NCBI GenBank assembly: GCA_937965695.1
Contig: CALCKW010000012.1
Coordinates: 186,001-250,000, forward strand
Reading direction: 5' to 3'
Source: an uncultured Granulosicoccaceae bacterium
Lineage (GTDB): Bacteria > Pseudomonadota > Gammaproteobacteria > CALCKW01
DNA length: 64,000 nucleotides
A program made the translations under genes and the position numbers. Numbering within the stretch: position 1 is the stretch's first letter; each line of letters opens with the position of its first letter. The notes beneath the pieces were generated by a model that made no database searches, was not told where the DNA came from, and saw only the letters and a list, made by a program, of their open reading frames with translations. Positions 8,054-17,057 of the stretch are shown here, piece after piece.

Positions 8054-9361
8054 CTATGACTCCTGCGCGGTCAACGCCGCATGTATGGATTCCGCTGCTA
8101 CCTTGCCTTGCTGAACCGCTGTGACTGTAAGATCTTCTCCGCCGTTAGCGCAGTCGCCACCCGCCCAAAAATGACTTCCGACACAACGCCCATCAGAATC
8201 AATGTTTATTTTTCCAGCGCTTAGATCTAGGCCCTGCTGCTTTAGCTGCTCACCCAGCTCACTGTGCAAGCGTTGACCTATAGCGACCAGCAAGGAATCA
8301 ACGACTAACTCTTCCCTTTCTGACTTCCCATCCATGTCTCGCTTTATCTGTATCCCCATTACCTTGCCGCTATCGCCAACAACAGCCTCGGGAGAGACAC
8401 CAAAACTCAACTTAACACCGTGTTTTTGCGCCAACTCTTGCTCAAACACGCTGGCTTTCATTTTTTCCTGCCCACCTCTATACAACACCGTAACTTCTCG
8501 GGCTCCAAGCATTTTGGCTTGCACTGCGGCATCAATTGCAGTCATGCCACCTCCAATGACTGCAACTCTTTCACCGACCTTCATTTTCTCGTAGTCTTCG
8601 CACTGCCGTAGCTCTTCAATAAATGCGACAGCATCACGCACGCCTTTTAGCTCAATACCAGGTATCGAAAGCGCGTTGACATCACCCAAACCTGCTGCAA
8701 AAAATACAGCTTGATATTCATCTGAAAGTTTTTGAATTGATATATCAGCGCCGACACGTACACCCAGCTGCAAATAGATTCCGCCAATGTCCAGAACAAA
8801 CTCTACTTCGCGTTGCGCAAAGTTCTGTGGGCTTTTATAACTAGCAATACCGAATTCATTTAGTCCACCGGGCTTTTCTTTTGCATCAAACAATGTGACT
8901 TGGTGGCCATGACTAGCTAACCTATGCGCACAGGACATACCTGCAGGCCCAGCTCCAACAACGGCGACTTTTTTGCCCGTGTCTTCAGAGCGTTCTACGG
9001 GATGCTCACCACTTTCCATAAAATGGTCGGTCGCATAACGTTGTAGTAAGCCAATTCGCACCGGTGCCCCTTCGTCCTGTCGCACGCATGCTTGCTCACA
9101 CAGGGTTTCCGTGGGACACACTCTCGCGCACATACCACCAAGAATATTTTCAGAAAAAATGGTGCGTGCCGCGCTCTGTGGGTTATCACTGCGTATTTGT
9201 CTAATGAAGAGCGGTATATCGATATCCGTGGGACAGGCGGTCAAACAGGGAGCGTCATGACAGAAAAAACAACGCTCCGATTCCACCAGAGCATCGCGTC
9301 GATCGAGCGGTGGATGAAGGTCGACTTGCAGAGCGGAAGAGCCCTTCTGTATGGAATCCAT
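8054..9361 (-). CDS. preT: NAD-dependent dihydropyrimidine dehydrogenase subunit PreT
   Basis: Electron-input subunit that passes electrons from NADH to PreA. It has 435 residues from the ATG at 9361, preceded by AAAGGAAC. A longer frame to 9430 would begin inside the RutR box and is rejected. The N-terminal third carries the cysteine motifs CFFCHDAPCLTACP and CARVCPTETLCEQAC of GltD-like proteins. An FAD-binding GAGPAGMSCAHRL follows near 160, and a second dinucleotide site GGGMTAIDAAVQA near 290. It is first in the operon with preA. The slight length excess over E. coli PreT is unremarkable. Confidence 0.94.
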   Translation of the reverse strand: MDSIQKGSSALQVDLHPPLDRRDALVESERCFFCHDAPCLTACPTDIDIPLFIRQIRSDNPQSAARTIFSENILGGMCARVCPTETLCEQACVRQDEGAPVRIGLLQRYATDHFMESGEHPVERSEDTGKKVAVVGAGPAGMSCAHRLASHGHQVTLFDAKEKPGGLNEFGIASYKSPQNFAQREVEFVLDIGGIYLQLGVRVGADISIQKLSDEYQAVFFAAGLGDVNALSIPGIELKGVRDAVAFIEELRQCEDYEKMKVGERVAVIGGGMTAIDAAVQAKMLGAREVTVLYRGGQEKMKASVFEQELAQKHGVKLSFGVSPEAVVGDSGKVMGIQIKRDMDGKSEREELVVDSLLVAIGQRLHSELGEQLKQQGLDLSAGKINIDSDGRCVGSHFWAGGDCANGGEDLTVTAVQQGKVAAESIHAALTAQES

Positions 9362-9401
9362 ATTCTTGTTCCTTTCACTAAACCCAACTGGCAGTGAGAT
9401 A

Positions 9402-9430
9402 AGACTAGGCTTATTTGACCATATGGTCAA
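9402..9430 (-). promoter_or_regulatory. Perfect RutR box overlapping predicted preT promoter
   Basis: Bases 9415-9430 read TTGACCATATGGTCAA, a perfect palindrome and an exact match to the known RutR consensus. Read on the minus strand, TTGACC (9430-9425) is followed after 17 bases by TAGTCT (9407-9402), a weak -10, leaving about 40 bases of leader before preT. Bound RutR would cover the -35, which suggests repression relieved by pyrimidine. Confidence 0.9.
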
Positions 9431-9962
9431 ATTATTTATGCATAATATTTCAACTAGGGCAATTCATTGCTCCCAAAGCACCACTATATGAAGCCAGACC
9501 CTGATAATTTCTGTTCACTGAGTTCCAGTTTGTAAAAACACTCGACATCGCCTCTGCCAGCCTTACGCAATGCTCGAATGAAGTCGAAGTAGCAAGACAA
9601 AACTCTAATCCCAAGTTGGGTACGAGCGAGCTAATTCTTATCCAAAACCCAATAGCAGAATTGACAAAATGTTAACAAGCAATGCGCAAACTGCCTCCAA
9701 ATGGTTCTGGACTTAAGTAATTTCAAACCTTATTGTTATATTTGGCTTTGTTATTCTTGCCCTACGCAATGCTGAAGCACAAAGGTATACAGTACAGCCA
9801 TAGGAGCTACGTTTGCACACAATGCTATCACGGCCTACCAAGGTTGTATTAGCGTCGAATCGAGCCTTGATTCTGGAACAATAACCCGCATTACTATCCC
9901 ACTAACAGCGACTGGAGCGGGAGAGCCAACGAACCAGTCCACATCATTTACATAAATATTTT
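9431..9962. other. Gene-poor spacer with a possible coding remnant
   Basis: About 530 bases lie between preT and the LysR gene with no convincing gene. Near the right end (about 9782-9955, plus strand) one frame stays open for nearly 60 codons after a TGA and ends at a TAA with an ordinary amino-acid mix. It has no ATG or credible ribosome site in frame. It could be the tail of a decayed gene; I do not recognise it. Confidence 0.4.
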
Positions 9963-10856
9963 TTACCCTTTCTTAGCCAGATCAATAAATGCCCTCAGTC
10001 GCGCAGGCATGTGCCGTTTGGAGAGGTAGTTGATCGTATATCGAGGCAGTGACGGTAGATTTTTATCGAATAGAGCAACCAGCTCTCCCGACTCAATAAA
10101 TGACTCTGCTGGCTTGCGATATAGATAAGCAATGCCAAGACCTGCCCTGGTAAAATTAATCATTGAGGTCATATCATTAACAATTATGCGTGGCTTAGGA
10201 TTCACCACGAAGGGGCTTTTTTTCCCTTCGACAAACGACCACGGCGCGAGCAAGTCAGCACGTCCAAACCCAAAACGTATTCCGTCATGGGCCGTCAAGT
10301 CCATGATTTTTTTTGGGTAGCCACTGTGTTTTAGATAATCGGGTGAGGCCACAAGGACCATATCTAGTTTGGGACCAATTTCAACGGCGTGTGTTTCTTT
10401 TTCAAGTAGTGTTTGAGAGCGAATTGCAGCATCAACACCTGAGGTAACCAAGTCTATTTTTTCGTCGTTATACATTACCTCGACATTCACTGCAGGGTAA
10501 CTAGAACAAAAGTTGGCGAGTAACTCATCAAAGAAAAAAGGTGAGCTGCTACGTGGCGCAGATAGCCGCAGTACTCCAGAGATTGCGTCTTCAACCTCAC
10601 CTAAATCATTCAAGGCACTTTCTAATTCTGCCAAGGCAGGGCTTGTTCTTTGGAAAAGTGTTTCACCTGCTTTAGTCAATGACATTTTCCGTGTCGTACG
10701 CTCGATCAATCTCACACCCAAGCGGTTTTCCATACGCTGGATTGTTTCGCTTACGGAACCCGCCCCAAGATTCAGTTTTTCGGCAGCGGCTCGAAATCCG
10801 TTTGTGCGCACCACTTCCACAAAAACTGAGACGTCATTGAGGTTTGTATTTTTCAT
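9963..10856 (-). CDS. LysR-family transcriptional regulator
   Basis: A 297-residue LysR-type regulator. The N-terminal winged helix-turn-helix (about 5-62) includes FRAAAEKLNLGAGSVSETIQRME and RLGVRLIERTTRKMSLT. The rest is the substrate-binding-like effector domain, starting near 90 with GVLRLSAPRSS. It resembles the CrgA-type branch that usually acts on small enzymes nearby. It faces the two small genes at 10966 and 11277, and LysR proteins typically control the divergent neighbour, so those are its likely targets. A perfect palindrome lies 14 bases upstream of its start. The effector is unknown. Confidence 0.9.
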   Translation of the reverse strand: MKNTNLNDVSVFVEVVRTNGFRAAAEKLNLGAGSVSETIQRMENRLGVRLIERTTRKMSLTKAGETLFQRTSPALAELESALNDLGEVEDAISGVLRLSAPRSSSPFFFDELLANFCSSYPAVNVEVMYNDEKIDLVTSGVDAAIRSQTLLEKETHAVEIGPKLDMVLVASPDYLKHSGYPKKIMDLTAHDGIRFGFGRADLLAPWSFVEGKKSPFVVNPKPRIIVNDMTSMINFTRAGLGIAYLYRKPAESFIESGELVALFDKNLPSLPRYTINYLSKRHMPARLRAFIDLAKKG

Positions 10857-10869
10857 TGCTCGTTTATCC

Positions 10870-10882
10870 GATCAGTTTGATC
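10870..10882. promoter_or_regulatory. Palindrome in LysR divergent promoter
   Basis: GATCA-GTT-TGATC is a perfect 5-3-5 inverted repeat in the 109-base gap between the LysR gene and the divergent small gene. LysR proteins bind short dyads of the T-N11-A type in such gaps. That this is the operator is inference from position. Confidence 0.5.
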
Positions 10883-10965
10883 TTTTAGGATCTATGTATT
10901 TGAACAGTAGAGCAACCTATATTCGTTTGCAAGAACTTGCGCAACGCTTACAAAGGAGGTACCCA

Positions 10966-11280
10966 ATGGCAGAAATCACAGAGATTTTTGTTTTGAAAAT
11001 GAAAGATCCAAAACGGGCAGAGGCTATTAGAGAACGGGCACGTGAAGACTTCACAGCACTGGACGGAGTCACGTCGTGGAAAACCTATGTAACAACAGAC
11101 TCTGAGAGAGCAACCCTATTTGCAGAGATTTACACCTTTCCAGACAACGAGACTGCAAAGCTTGTCACGCCTCAATTTGCAGTACGTGAACTTTGTGTAG
11201 CATTTCTAAACGAAGTTGACGAAGTCATTGTTGGACAATATTTCACAGAACATAAACCCCAGCTAGGAGATCCTAAATGA
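10966..11280 (+). CDS. Small ABM/Dabb-like protein of unknown function
   Basis: A 104-residue soluble protein from the ATG at 10966, which has an excellent ribosome site (AAAGGAGGT) six bases upstream. Longer in-frame starts back to 10513 run through the LysR gene and are rejected. The pattern ITEIFVLKMKDPKRAEAIRERA, an acidic middle and a VREL-FLNEVDEV end suggest a ferredoxin-like dimeric alpha+beta barrel. Such folds are found in small monooxygenases and in proteins with no known activity. Its stop overlaps the start of the next gene (ATGA), so the pair is coupled. It is probably controlled by the divergent LysR protein. Function not recognised. Confidence 0.8.
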   Translation: MAEITEIFVLKMKDPKRAEAIRERAREDFTALDGVTSWKTYVTTDSERATLFAEIYTFPDNETAKLVTPQFAVRELCVAFLNEVDEVIVGQYFTEHKPQLGDPK

Positions 11281-11657
11281 GCGATATCGAAGACATAAAA
11301 GCAACAGTAGAAGAGTGGAACAAAGGCCTGGACAGTGGAGACATCGAGCGAATGCTCGCGACATGCGATCCAGATAACATTACTTGCAATAACGGACAAG
11401 CCACCACAATTGGCAAACAGGCCATTCGAGACAAATATACCCCGCTAATTGCAGCCGCGACTATCAAGTCTAGGTTCGACTTCGAGCACATCAAGGATTT
11501 TAGAGATTTTGCCATCGTGGTCGGTCAGTTTGGTGGTGAGATGACAGATAAACACAATGGAGAAGTGCAAAATTCCAGTGGGCGTTTGATCATCGGCTAT
11601 CGACGCAATCAAAGTGGCGATTGGAAAATGGCGTTAGACATAGATAACAACAGCTAA
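11277..11657 (+). CDS. SnoaL/NTF2-like protein (DUF4440 type)
   Basis: A 126-residue protein with the cone-shaped NTF2-like fold pattern: an N-terminal helix pair (EDIKATVEEWNKGLDSGDIERML), a short D-x-D turn, a middle helix GKQAIRDKYTPLI, and C-terminal strands with GRLIIGYRR and WKMALDIDNNS. Family members include ketosteroid isomerases, polyketide cyclases and many uncharacterised proteins, so the reaction cannot be named. It overlaps the preceding ABM-like gene by four bases, and the two likely work on the same compound. The short final strand and absence of a signal peptide indicate a cytoplasmic protein. Confidence 0.82.
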   Translation: MSDIEDIKATVEEWNKGLDSGDIERMLATCDPDNITCNNGQATTIGKQAIRDKYTPLIAAATIKSRFDFEHIKDFRDFAIVVGQFGGEMTDKHNGEVQNSSGRLIIGYRRNQSGDWKMALDIDNNS

Positions 11658-11672
11658 TGCGAAAGAAAGAGC

Positions 11673-11695
11673 GAGCACACATAGCGAGTGTGCTC
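11673..11695 (+). terminator. Hairpin after the SnoaL-like gene
   Basis: GAGCACAC (11673-11680) pairs perfectly with GTGTGCTC (11688-11695) around a 7-base loop, 15 bases after the stop at 11657. The following tract is CCCTCCAATTCTT rather than a clean T-run, so it is a moderate terminator candidate. Confidence 0.55.
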
Positions 11696-11808
11696 CCCTC
11701 CAATTCTTCTTTCTCACATTTGGCCCCAGCAACAATGCAAGAGTGTTGTAGAAAATTTGATCGGATATTTTCATTGAAGATTAATCGCATGGGTTTATCG
11801 GCAAAATT

Positions 11809-11991
11809 TTAGTTTCTGAGAGAGCGAAAAAATACAAAAAGCCGCGTAAAATTTGACGGCTTTTTCTCAGCGGAAACCGATGCGCGCTGCTTACAGTCTT
11901 GCTCCTCTATTTCAAAACTGCGTAACTCTCTCTCCTTTTGCCATTGGCCTACTTTAAAGGCCATAGCGGTGGCTTGGTCGTAGTAGCTCAT
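11809..11991 (-). CDS. Small 60-residue protein of unknown function
   Basis: A short gene from the ATG at 11991, preceded by CAGGAGAA at good spacing. That is the main reason to believe it; a longer frame to 12021 passes through the ribosome site. The product is charged (QWQKERELRSFEIEEQDCKQR in the middle) and ends in a basic, aromatic tail, FTRLFVFFRSLRN. There is no signal peptide, and the tail is too short and basic to call a membrane span. It is divergent from a WYL-type regulator across an 98-base gap holding a 19-bp perfect palindrome, so it is probably that regulator's target. I do not recognise the family. Confidence 0.65.
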   Translation of the reverse strand: MSYYDQATAMAFKVGQWQKERELRSFEIEEQDCKQRASVSAEKKPSNFTRLFVFFRSLRN

Positions 11992-12029
11992 CTGATATTC
12001 TCCTGTTTTCAGGATTATCACAAAGGACT

Positions 12030-12048
12030 ACTGACAGCTTCTGTCAGT
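12030..12048. promoter_or_regulatory. Perfect 19-bp palindrome, likely WYL-regulator operator
   Basis: ACTGACAG-CTT-CTGTCAGT is a perfect 8-3-8 inverted repeat. It lies 39 bases upstream of the 60-residue gene and 42 bases upstream of the WYL-domain regulator gene, inside their shared promoter region. Autoregulation from such a dyad would be typical for YafY-type repressors. The assignment is inference. Confidence 0.65.
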
Positions 12049-12089
12049 GGTCGGGTGTAGAATGTCAGCAGTGCCGAATGAGGTTACCG

Positions 12090-12776
12090 ATGTCACGTTC
12101 AACCCGACTTTTTGAAATCATACAAATATTGCGCGCAGCGCCACGGCCCATCACAGCCGATAATTTGGCCCTTAAGTTAGAAGTGTCAACGCGCACTGTC
12201 TATCGCGATATTGCATCCTTGCAAGCCATGCATACGCCAATCGAAGGCGAAGCTGGCATTGGTTATATGATGCGCCGCGGCTACGACTTGCCACCGCTCA
12301 ATTTTGACCAAGAAGAGATTGAAGCCTTACGTGTTGGACTGCTGCTGCTCTCACGAACTGGCGATAGCATGCTGCAGAAAGCGGCAAACCGAATCTTTGA
12401 AAAAGTTGATGTTTTGCATGGCCCTGCTGACTGGCTTCAGGTATCGCCATGGGGAACACCCACAGATGATGCCGAAAAGGGATGTGTTTCCATTTCCATG
12501 CTACGTGGAGTCATCCGAGACGAATATAAATTGGAGCTGACTTACCGCGATGAGGATAATGTCGAAACAATACGTACTGTTCGGCCAATTGCTCTGTCTT
12601 ATCGATCGACTTGTACTTTGCTCGCAGCTTGGTGTGAACTGCGTAATGGACTAAGGCACTTTCGAACCGATCGCATTTACGGGTGCAAAAAGCTTGACGA
12701 TAGATTTAGCGGTCAAGGAGATACACTACGGGAACTATGGCTTAGCTCATATTTTAGTGATGAGGCCAATAGCTGA
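12090..12776 (+). CDS. YafY-type HTH/WYL-domain transcriptional regulator
   Basis: A 228-residue regulator from the ATG at 12090, with GAGGT seven bases upstream. ATG at 12078 is also in frame but lacks a ribosome site, and family members begin MSRS as here. An N-terminal HTH_11 domain (about 3-60, RLFEIIQILRAAPRPITADNLA and STRTVYRDIASL) is followed by a WYL domain (about 130-205, ELTYRDEDNVETIRTVRPIALSY). In YafY-like proteins the WYL domain binds a small ligand. It faces the 60-residue gene across a perfect palindrome, which I infer it binds. Target genes elsewhere are possible. Confidence 0.88.
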   Translation: MSRSTRLFEIIQILRAAPRPITADNLALKLEVSTRTVYRDIASLQAMHTPIEGEAGIGYMMRRGYDLPPLNFDQEEIEALRVGLLLLSRTGDSMLQKAANRIFEKVDVLHGPADWLQVSPWGTPTDDAEKGCVSISMLRGVIRDEYKLELTYRDEDNVETIRTVRPIALSYRSTCTLLAAWCELRNGLRHFRTDRIYGCKKLDDRFSGQGDTLRELWLSSYFSDEANS

Positions 12777-12851
12777 TACGACCGGCTGCCAATTACTTGC
12801 TCGGTAATATTTGATGATGACTAGCATCACATCGCAATTTAAGTAGGGAAC

Positions 12852-12887
12852 AAAAAAGGCGCAACCTGACAGGCTGCGCCTTTAATT
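12852..12887 (-). terminator. Strong bidirectional terminator after pntB
   Basis: AAAGGCGCA (12855-12863) pairs with TGCGCCTTT (12875-12883). Inside the loop CCTG pairs with CAGG, giving a long interrupted stem. The minus strand runs into T residues (complement of 12852-12857), fitting the end of pntB; the plus strand has TTTAATTTT, so it may also stop the WYL regulator transcript. Confidence 0.85.
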
Positions 12888-12906
12888 TTCACTAAGCGAA
12901 GTTTAC

Positions 12907-14280
12907 TTAGCTGATCTGCTGCAAAAGCGCATCTAGTGATGCTTTAGCATCACCATAAAACATGCGTGTGTTGTCCTTAAAGAACAGCGGGTTTTCAGCA
13001 CCAGAGTAACCAGCACCCGATCCGCGCTTTGATACAAATACCTGCTTTGCCTTCCAGACTTCTAGCACAGGCATACCAGCGATGGGGCTGTTGGGATCGT
13101 CCTGTGCACCAGGGTTAACTGTATCGTTAGAACCCACCACCATGACGACATCAGTTTCAGGGAAATCTTCGTTAATCTCGTCCATTTCCATCACGATGTC
13201 GTAGGGCACTTTTGCTTCCGCCAAGAGTACGTTCATGTGGCCTGGCAAACGACCCGCAACAGGGTGTATAGCAAATCGCACGTTCTTGCCTTTGGCACGC
13301 AAACGACGGGTCAGCTCAGAGACAGAGGCCTGCGCTTGCGCAACTGCCATACCGTAACCGGGCACGATAATCACGCTGTCCGCATCTTCCAGAGCGACGG
13401 CAACACCACCAGCGTCAATTGCAATCTGCTCGCCGTCAATTTCCATCGCCGGACCAGATGTGCCACCAAAACCGCCGAGGATCACGGAGACAAAGTTGCG
13501 GTTCATCGCCTTACACATGATGTAGGAGAGGATTGCACCTGAAGACCCGACCAATGCGCCAGTAACGATCAGCAGATCATTGCCGAGCATAAAGCCAGTA
13601 GCCGCAGCTGCCCAACCGGAGTAACTGTTCAGCATAGACACCACAACTGGCATATCGGCACCGCCGATGGCCATGACCAAATGCGCACCTATAACAAAGG
13701 CGATGACGGTCATTAACAACAAAGTCCAGATACCAACATGGCTAAAAAACATCAAGCCGAGAATCAAACTGGCAACCAACATACCCAAGTTGATCATGTG
13801 ACGACCAGGTAGCGTTAGGGCTTTACCGTCAATGGACCCTGCTAGTTTCCCGTAGGCGACGATGGAGCCAGTAAAGGTTATTGCCCCAATAAATACGCCG
13901 ATGAAAACCTCCACGGAATGGATGCTCTTCTCGACGTCGCTCAACCCTTGAGGCGGATCAATCTCGGAGTTGATGCCTATAAACACCGCCGCCAGACCAA
14001 CAAAACAATGCAAGGCCGCTACCAACTGAGGCATGCCTGTCATTTCAACGCGCTGGGCGACGATCGCCCCCGCGACCGCGCCAATGGCAATCATCGGGAT
14101 AATCCAACCGAGGCCAGACACTTTGTCAGAAGCAACCGTTGCCAGCACGGCAATAGCCATACCGACGATGCCAAACCAGACGGCACGCTTTGCTTTTTCT
14201 TGATTACTCAAACCACCGAGGCTGAGTATAAATAGAACGCTCGCAGCAATGTACGAGGCTGTAACTAGTCCTGTGCTCAT
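12907..14280 (-). CDS. pntB: NAD(P) transhydrogenase subunit beta
   Basis: Beta subunit of the proton-translocating transhydrogenase in the inner membrane, 457 residues from the ATG at 14280. A frame continues to 14346 but has no ribosome support. The N-terminal half has about eight to nine membrane segments. The C-terminal soluble domain (about 280-457) binds NADP(H), with [48 protein letters not shown] and [13 protein letters not shown]. Its length matches E. coli PntB. It follows pntA by ten bases and ends at a clear terminator. The complex balances NADH and NADPH. Confidence 0.97.
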   Translation of the reverse strand: MSTGLVTASYIAASVLFILSLGGLSNQEKAKRAVWFGIVGMAIAVLATVASDKVSGLGWIIPMIAIGAVAGAIVAQRVEMTGMPQLVAALHCFVGLAAVFIGINSEIDPPQGLSDVEKSIHSVEVFIGVFIGAITFTGSIVAYGKLAGSIDGKALTLPGRHMINLGMLVASLILGLMFFSHVGIWTLLLMTVIAFVIGAHLVMAIGGADMPVVVSMLNSYSGWAAAATGFMLGNDLLIVTGALVGSSGAILSYIMCKAMNRNFVSVILGGFGGTSGPAMEIDGEQIAIDAGGVAVALEDADSVIIVPGYGMAVAQAQASVSELTRRLRAKGKNVRFAIHPVAGRLPGHMNVLLAEAKVPYDIVMEMDEINEDFPETDVVMVVGSNDTVNPGAQDDPNSPIAGMPVLEVWKAKQVFVSKRGSGAGYSGAENPLFFKDNTRMFYGDAKASLDALLQQIS

Positions 14281-14290
14281 GAATGTAGTC

Positions 14291-15850
14291 TCAGCTCTTC
14301 TGGAACATGGCCAACATACGACGAGTGACCATGAAGCCACCGACAATGTTGATACTGGCGATCAAAACAGAAATCGCAGCGAGGAAAGTGACTAGCCCGG
14401 ATGACGAACCAACTTGAAGTAGCGCCCCCAGAATCACGATACCGGAAATCGCATTCGTAACCGCCATCAGCGGAGTGTGAAGTGCGTGACTGACGTTCCA
14501 AATGACTTGAAACCCGATAAAACAGGCCAGTACAAATACAATAAAGTGCTGCATGAAGCTGGCGGGCGCATAGGCCCCAATCAACAACATCAACAAGCCA
14601 CCCCCAACCAACAAGGCCGTTTGTTGCTGCCCTGCTTTTTTCATCGCCGCGACTTCTTCAGCTTTTATTTCTTCGGGCGTTTTTTCAACGGTCTTGGCGG
14701 CAGGCTTTGCTTGCGCTGCCACCTTTAGCGGTGGCGGTGGGAAAGTAACTTCACCTTCGTGCGTCACGGTTGCCGTTCGAATGACATCGTCTTCCATATT
14801 CCACATCGGCTGACCGTCTTTTTCCGGGGTCAGATCCGTCATCATGTGGCGGATATTGGTGGAGTACAGGTTGGACGCTTGCGTCGCCATTCGGCTGGGG
14901 AAGTCGGTGTAACCAATAATGCGAACACCATTGGCTGATTCGACAATTTCGTCCATCACTGTCAGATCGCAGTTACCGCCGCGTTCTGCTGCCAAGTCGA
15001 CGACAACCGAACCGGGTTTCATCGACAGCACCATGTCTTCAAGCCACAGCTTCGGCGCGTCGCGGCCAGGAATCAGAGCCGTCGTGATGACGATATCGAC
15101 TTCCTTGGCTTGCTCACGGAAGCACTCAAGCTGTTTTTCACGAAATTCAGGCGATGAAGGTGCAGCATACCCACCGTCACCGGCGCCATCTTCCGTGAAA
15201 TCTAAATAGACAAAAGAGGCCCCCATGGATTCAATTTGTTCCGCCACTTCCGGGCGCACATCAAATGCACGAACTATTGCGCCCAGCGACTGAGCGGTGC
15301 CAATGGCTGCAAGTCCAGCGACACCCGCACCGATGACCAACACCTTGGCGGGCGGCACTTTACCGGCAGCGGTAATTTGACCGGTAAAGAAGCGACCAAA
15401 ATTATTACCCGCTTCGATGACTGACCGGTAACCAGCTATATTCGCCATGGACGACAAGGCATCCATTTTTTGAGCGCGACTAATGCGCGGCACCATTTCC
15501 ATAGCGATCGCAGAAGTGTTTTTAGACTTCAAAGCCTCGAGCAACTCTGGCTCCTGTGCAGGCGCGAGAAAGCTGATGAGTTTTTTGCCTTCAGGCATCG
15601 CGGCAACTTCGTCCAGCGAAGGAGCACGCACGCGAGCGATAATGTCGGTAGCAGCGTAAAAAGCAGCAGCATCAGCCACGACTTCTACACCGGCCTCTCG
15701 GTAAGCGTCATCGGAATAGCGAGCGCCAACACCGGCCCCACTTTCGATCACACAGTCATAGCCCAGTTTTTGCAACTGAACTGCACTGTCAGGCGTGAGT
15801 GCAACACGGCACTCACCCTCAAACAGCTCTCTGGGTGCACCAATCTTCAT
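14291..15850 (-). CDS. pntA: NAD(P) transhydrogenase subunit alpha
   Basis: Alpha subunit of the transhydrogenase, 519 residues from the ATG at 15850, with GAGGT upstream (the frame runs to 15889 without a better start). It opens [22 protein letters not shown] as in the alanine dehydrogenase/PNT family. The NAD(H) site is [21 protein letters not shown] near 170. A proline-rich linker (about 375-405, with FPPPPL) precedes four C-terminal membrane segments (about 410-505). This is the fused single-chain alpha form found in E. coli, unlike the split alpha1/alpha2 of alphaproteobacteria. It is transcribed with pntB. Confidence 0.97.
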   Translation of the reverse strand: MKIGAPRELFEGECRVALTPDSAVQLQKLGYDCVIESGAGVGARYSDDAYREAGVEVVADAAAFYAATDIIARVRAPSLDEVAAMPEGKKLISFLAPAQEPELLEALKSKNTSAIAMEMVPRISRAQKMDALSSMANIAGYRSVIEAGNNFGRFFTGQITAAGKVPPAKVLVIGAGVAGLAAIGTAQSLGAIVRAFDVRPEVAEQIESMGASFVYLDFTEDGAGDGGYAAPSSPEFREKQLECFREQAKEVDIVITTALIPGRDAPKLWLEDMVLSMKPGSVVVDLAAERGGNCDLTVMDEIVESANGVRIIGYTDFPSRMATQASNLYSTNIRHMMTDLTPEKDGQPMWNMEDDVIRTATVTHEGEVTFPPPPLKVAAQAKPAAKTVEKTPEEIKAEEVAAMKKAGQQQTALLVGGGLLMLLIGAYAPASFMQHFIVFVLACFIGFQVIWNVSHALHTPLMAVTNAISGIVILGALLQVGSSSGLVTFLAAISVLIASINIVGGFMVTRRMLAMFQKS

Positions 15851-16306
15851 GAATAACCTCGAGCAGCTATGTAAATGTAAGTCTGACACGCCACAAAAAC
15901 CGCTACATGATTAGCTTTCGTGGCACCACAAATGATGTAAATTCGGGATCGCCGAGCATTTCGAAAAGGCTAGCAGGCCAACTTGGATATGCAATTTCAT
16001 ACCGAGAGACTGGCTCTGAATTCCGACAAAATGCCTAACAACGACGTTATTTTGCCTGATTTAGTCGCGTCGGTCATGCTTTAGACAGGGATATTCACAA
16101 TGGGCTAGACACCAACAGAACTATTACGCCGATGATGTAATAAATAACATGGAGCAGTGCTTGCAATGCCGTTATCAGCAAGCAAATATAATAATTCTGC
16201 GTGCGCGAGCGTGCATCAAGCTACAATTTACGAACAGCGCCCAACCGCAGAATTTTAAGACGTTTTAGCGACATCAGCCGTGTTAGCAATCTCAATGAGA
16301 CAGTCC
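15851..16306. other. Divergent spacer between pntA and amidotransferase gene
   Basis: About 450 bases with no open frame that I would call a gene and no strong hairpin. It must hold the pntAB promoter on the minus strand and the amidotransferase promoter on the plus strand, but I cannot pick either with confidence. Confidence 0.5.
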
Positions 16307-17008
16307 ATGCAAACAAACACACAAACTCGTAAGGTTTTGCTGATCAAACACAGCAAGGGCTGGGACGTGGACCGTGTCAATCGGTGGGCAGATAACCGTG
16401 GGCACGTTGTTGACCGCTGCTATCCTGCGGATGGCGATCCATTCCCTAAGGCTTCAGACTACGACGGTGTTGTGGTGTTTGGCGGGGCAATGAGTGCCAA
16501 CGACTGCGAAGAAAAACCTTGGCTGCTCAACGAGCTGAGCTTCATCCAAGATTGCCTCGATAGTCATTGCAAATTTTTTGGCATTTGCCTGGGCGCTCAG
16601 TTGTTGGCGCGGGTGCTGGGGGCCAAGGTTTGCGAGCCCGACTGTGGCACATCAGAGGTGGGTTTCTACCCGCTTCAGCCTGTCGGCGATTCACAATTTC
16701 TAAAGCCCGGTGACACCATGCTTCAGTGGCACAGAGAAGGTTTTGAGTTACCGAAAAACGCAAATTTGTTGGCTAGCAGCGAGGCTTTCCCCAACCAAGC
16801 CTTCGAATTGCCAGGTGGCCACTTCGGCGTGCAATTTCACCCTGAAGTGAATCCGGACTCTTTGCGTATTTGGCACAGCCGCATTCCAGCAGAAAAGTAC
16901 CCCTGGCTTACACCTGAGCTTCGCCAAGAACATTTGCAGATCTGCGAAGAGAGCGATGCACGTATTACCCAGTGGACAGAAGCGCTTTTGGACGACTGGA
17001 TCAGTTAA
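16307..17008 (+). CDS. Class I glutamine amidotransferase-like protein
   Basis: A 233-residue cytoplasmic protein of the stand-alone GATase1 family related to GuaA amidotransferase domains. The nucleophile is Cys94 in FFGICLGAQLLARV, and the His-x-Glu pair appears as FGVQFHPEVNPDS. GGAMSANDCEEKPWL upstream is typical of the gamma-glutamyl hydrolase-like or GMP-synthase-like branch. The start is uncertain: GTG at 16280, ATG at 16295 and ATG at 16307 are all in frame, and only the last has a weak GAGA site. No acceptor enzyme is adjacent, so the substrate receiving ammonia is unknown; it may be a glutaminase or peptidase acting alone. Confidence 0.86.
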   Translation: MQTNTQTRKVLLIKHSKGWDVDRVNRWADNRGHVVDRCYPADGDPFPKASDYDGVVVFGGAMSANDCEEKPWLLNELSFIQDCLDSHCKFFGICLGAQLLARVLGAKVCEPDCGTSEVGFYPLQPVGDSQFLKPGDTMLQWHREGFELPKNANLLASSEAFPNQAFELPGGHFGVQFHPEVNPDSLRIWHSRIPAEKYPWLTPELRQEHLQICEESDARITQWTEALLDDWIS

Positions 17009-17057
17009 AAATTCGGGTGACTCACGCCAAAGTTTTCACCCTTGCGACAGTCGGATA

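Noticed and set aside
9362..9430. N-terminal extension of preT
   Set aside because: The start would be a TTG inside the RutR operator; ATG 9361 has a ribosome site and normal family length.
10513..10965. Long plus-strand extension ahead of the ABM-like gene
   Set aside because: It reads antisense through the LysR gene; the true start at 10966 has AAAGGAGGT.
11590..11790. 66-codon minus-strand frame
   Set aside because: It overlaps the SnoaL-like gene and the hairpin behind it, with no ribosome site or recognisable pattern.
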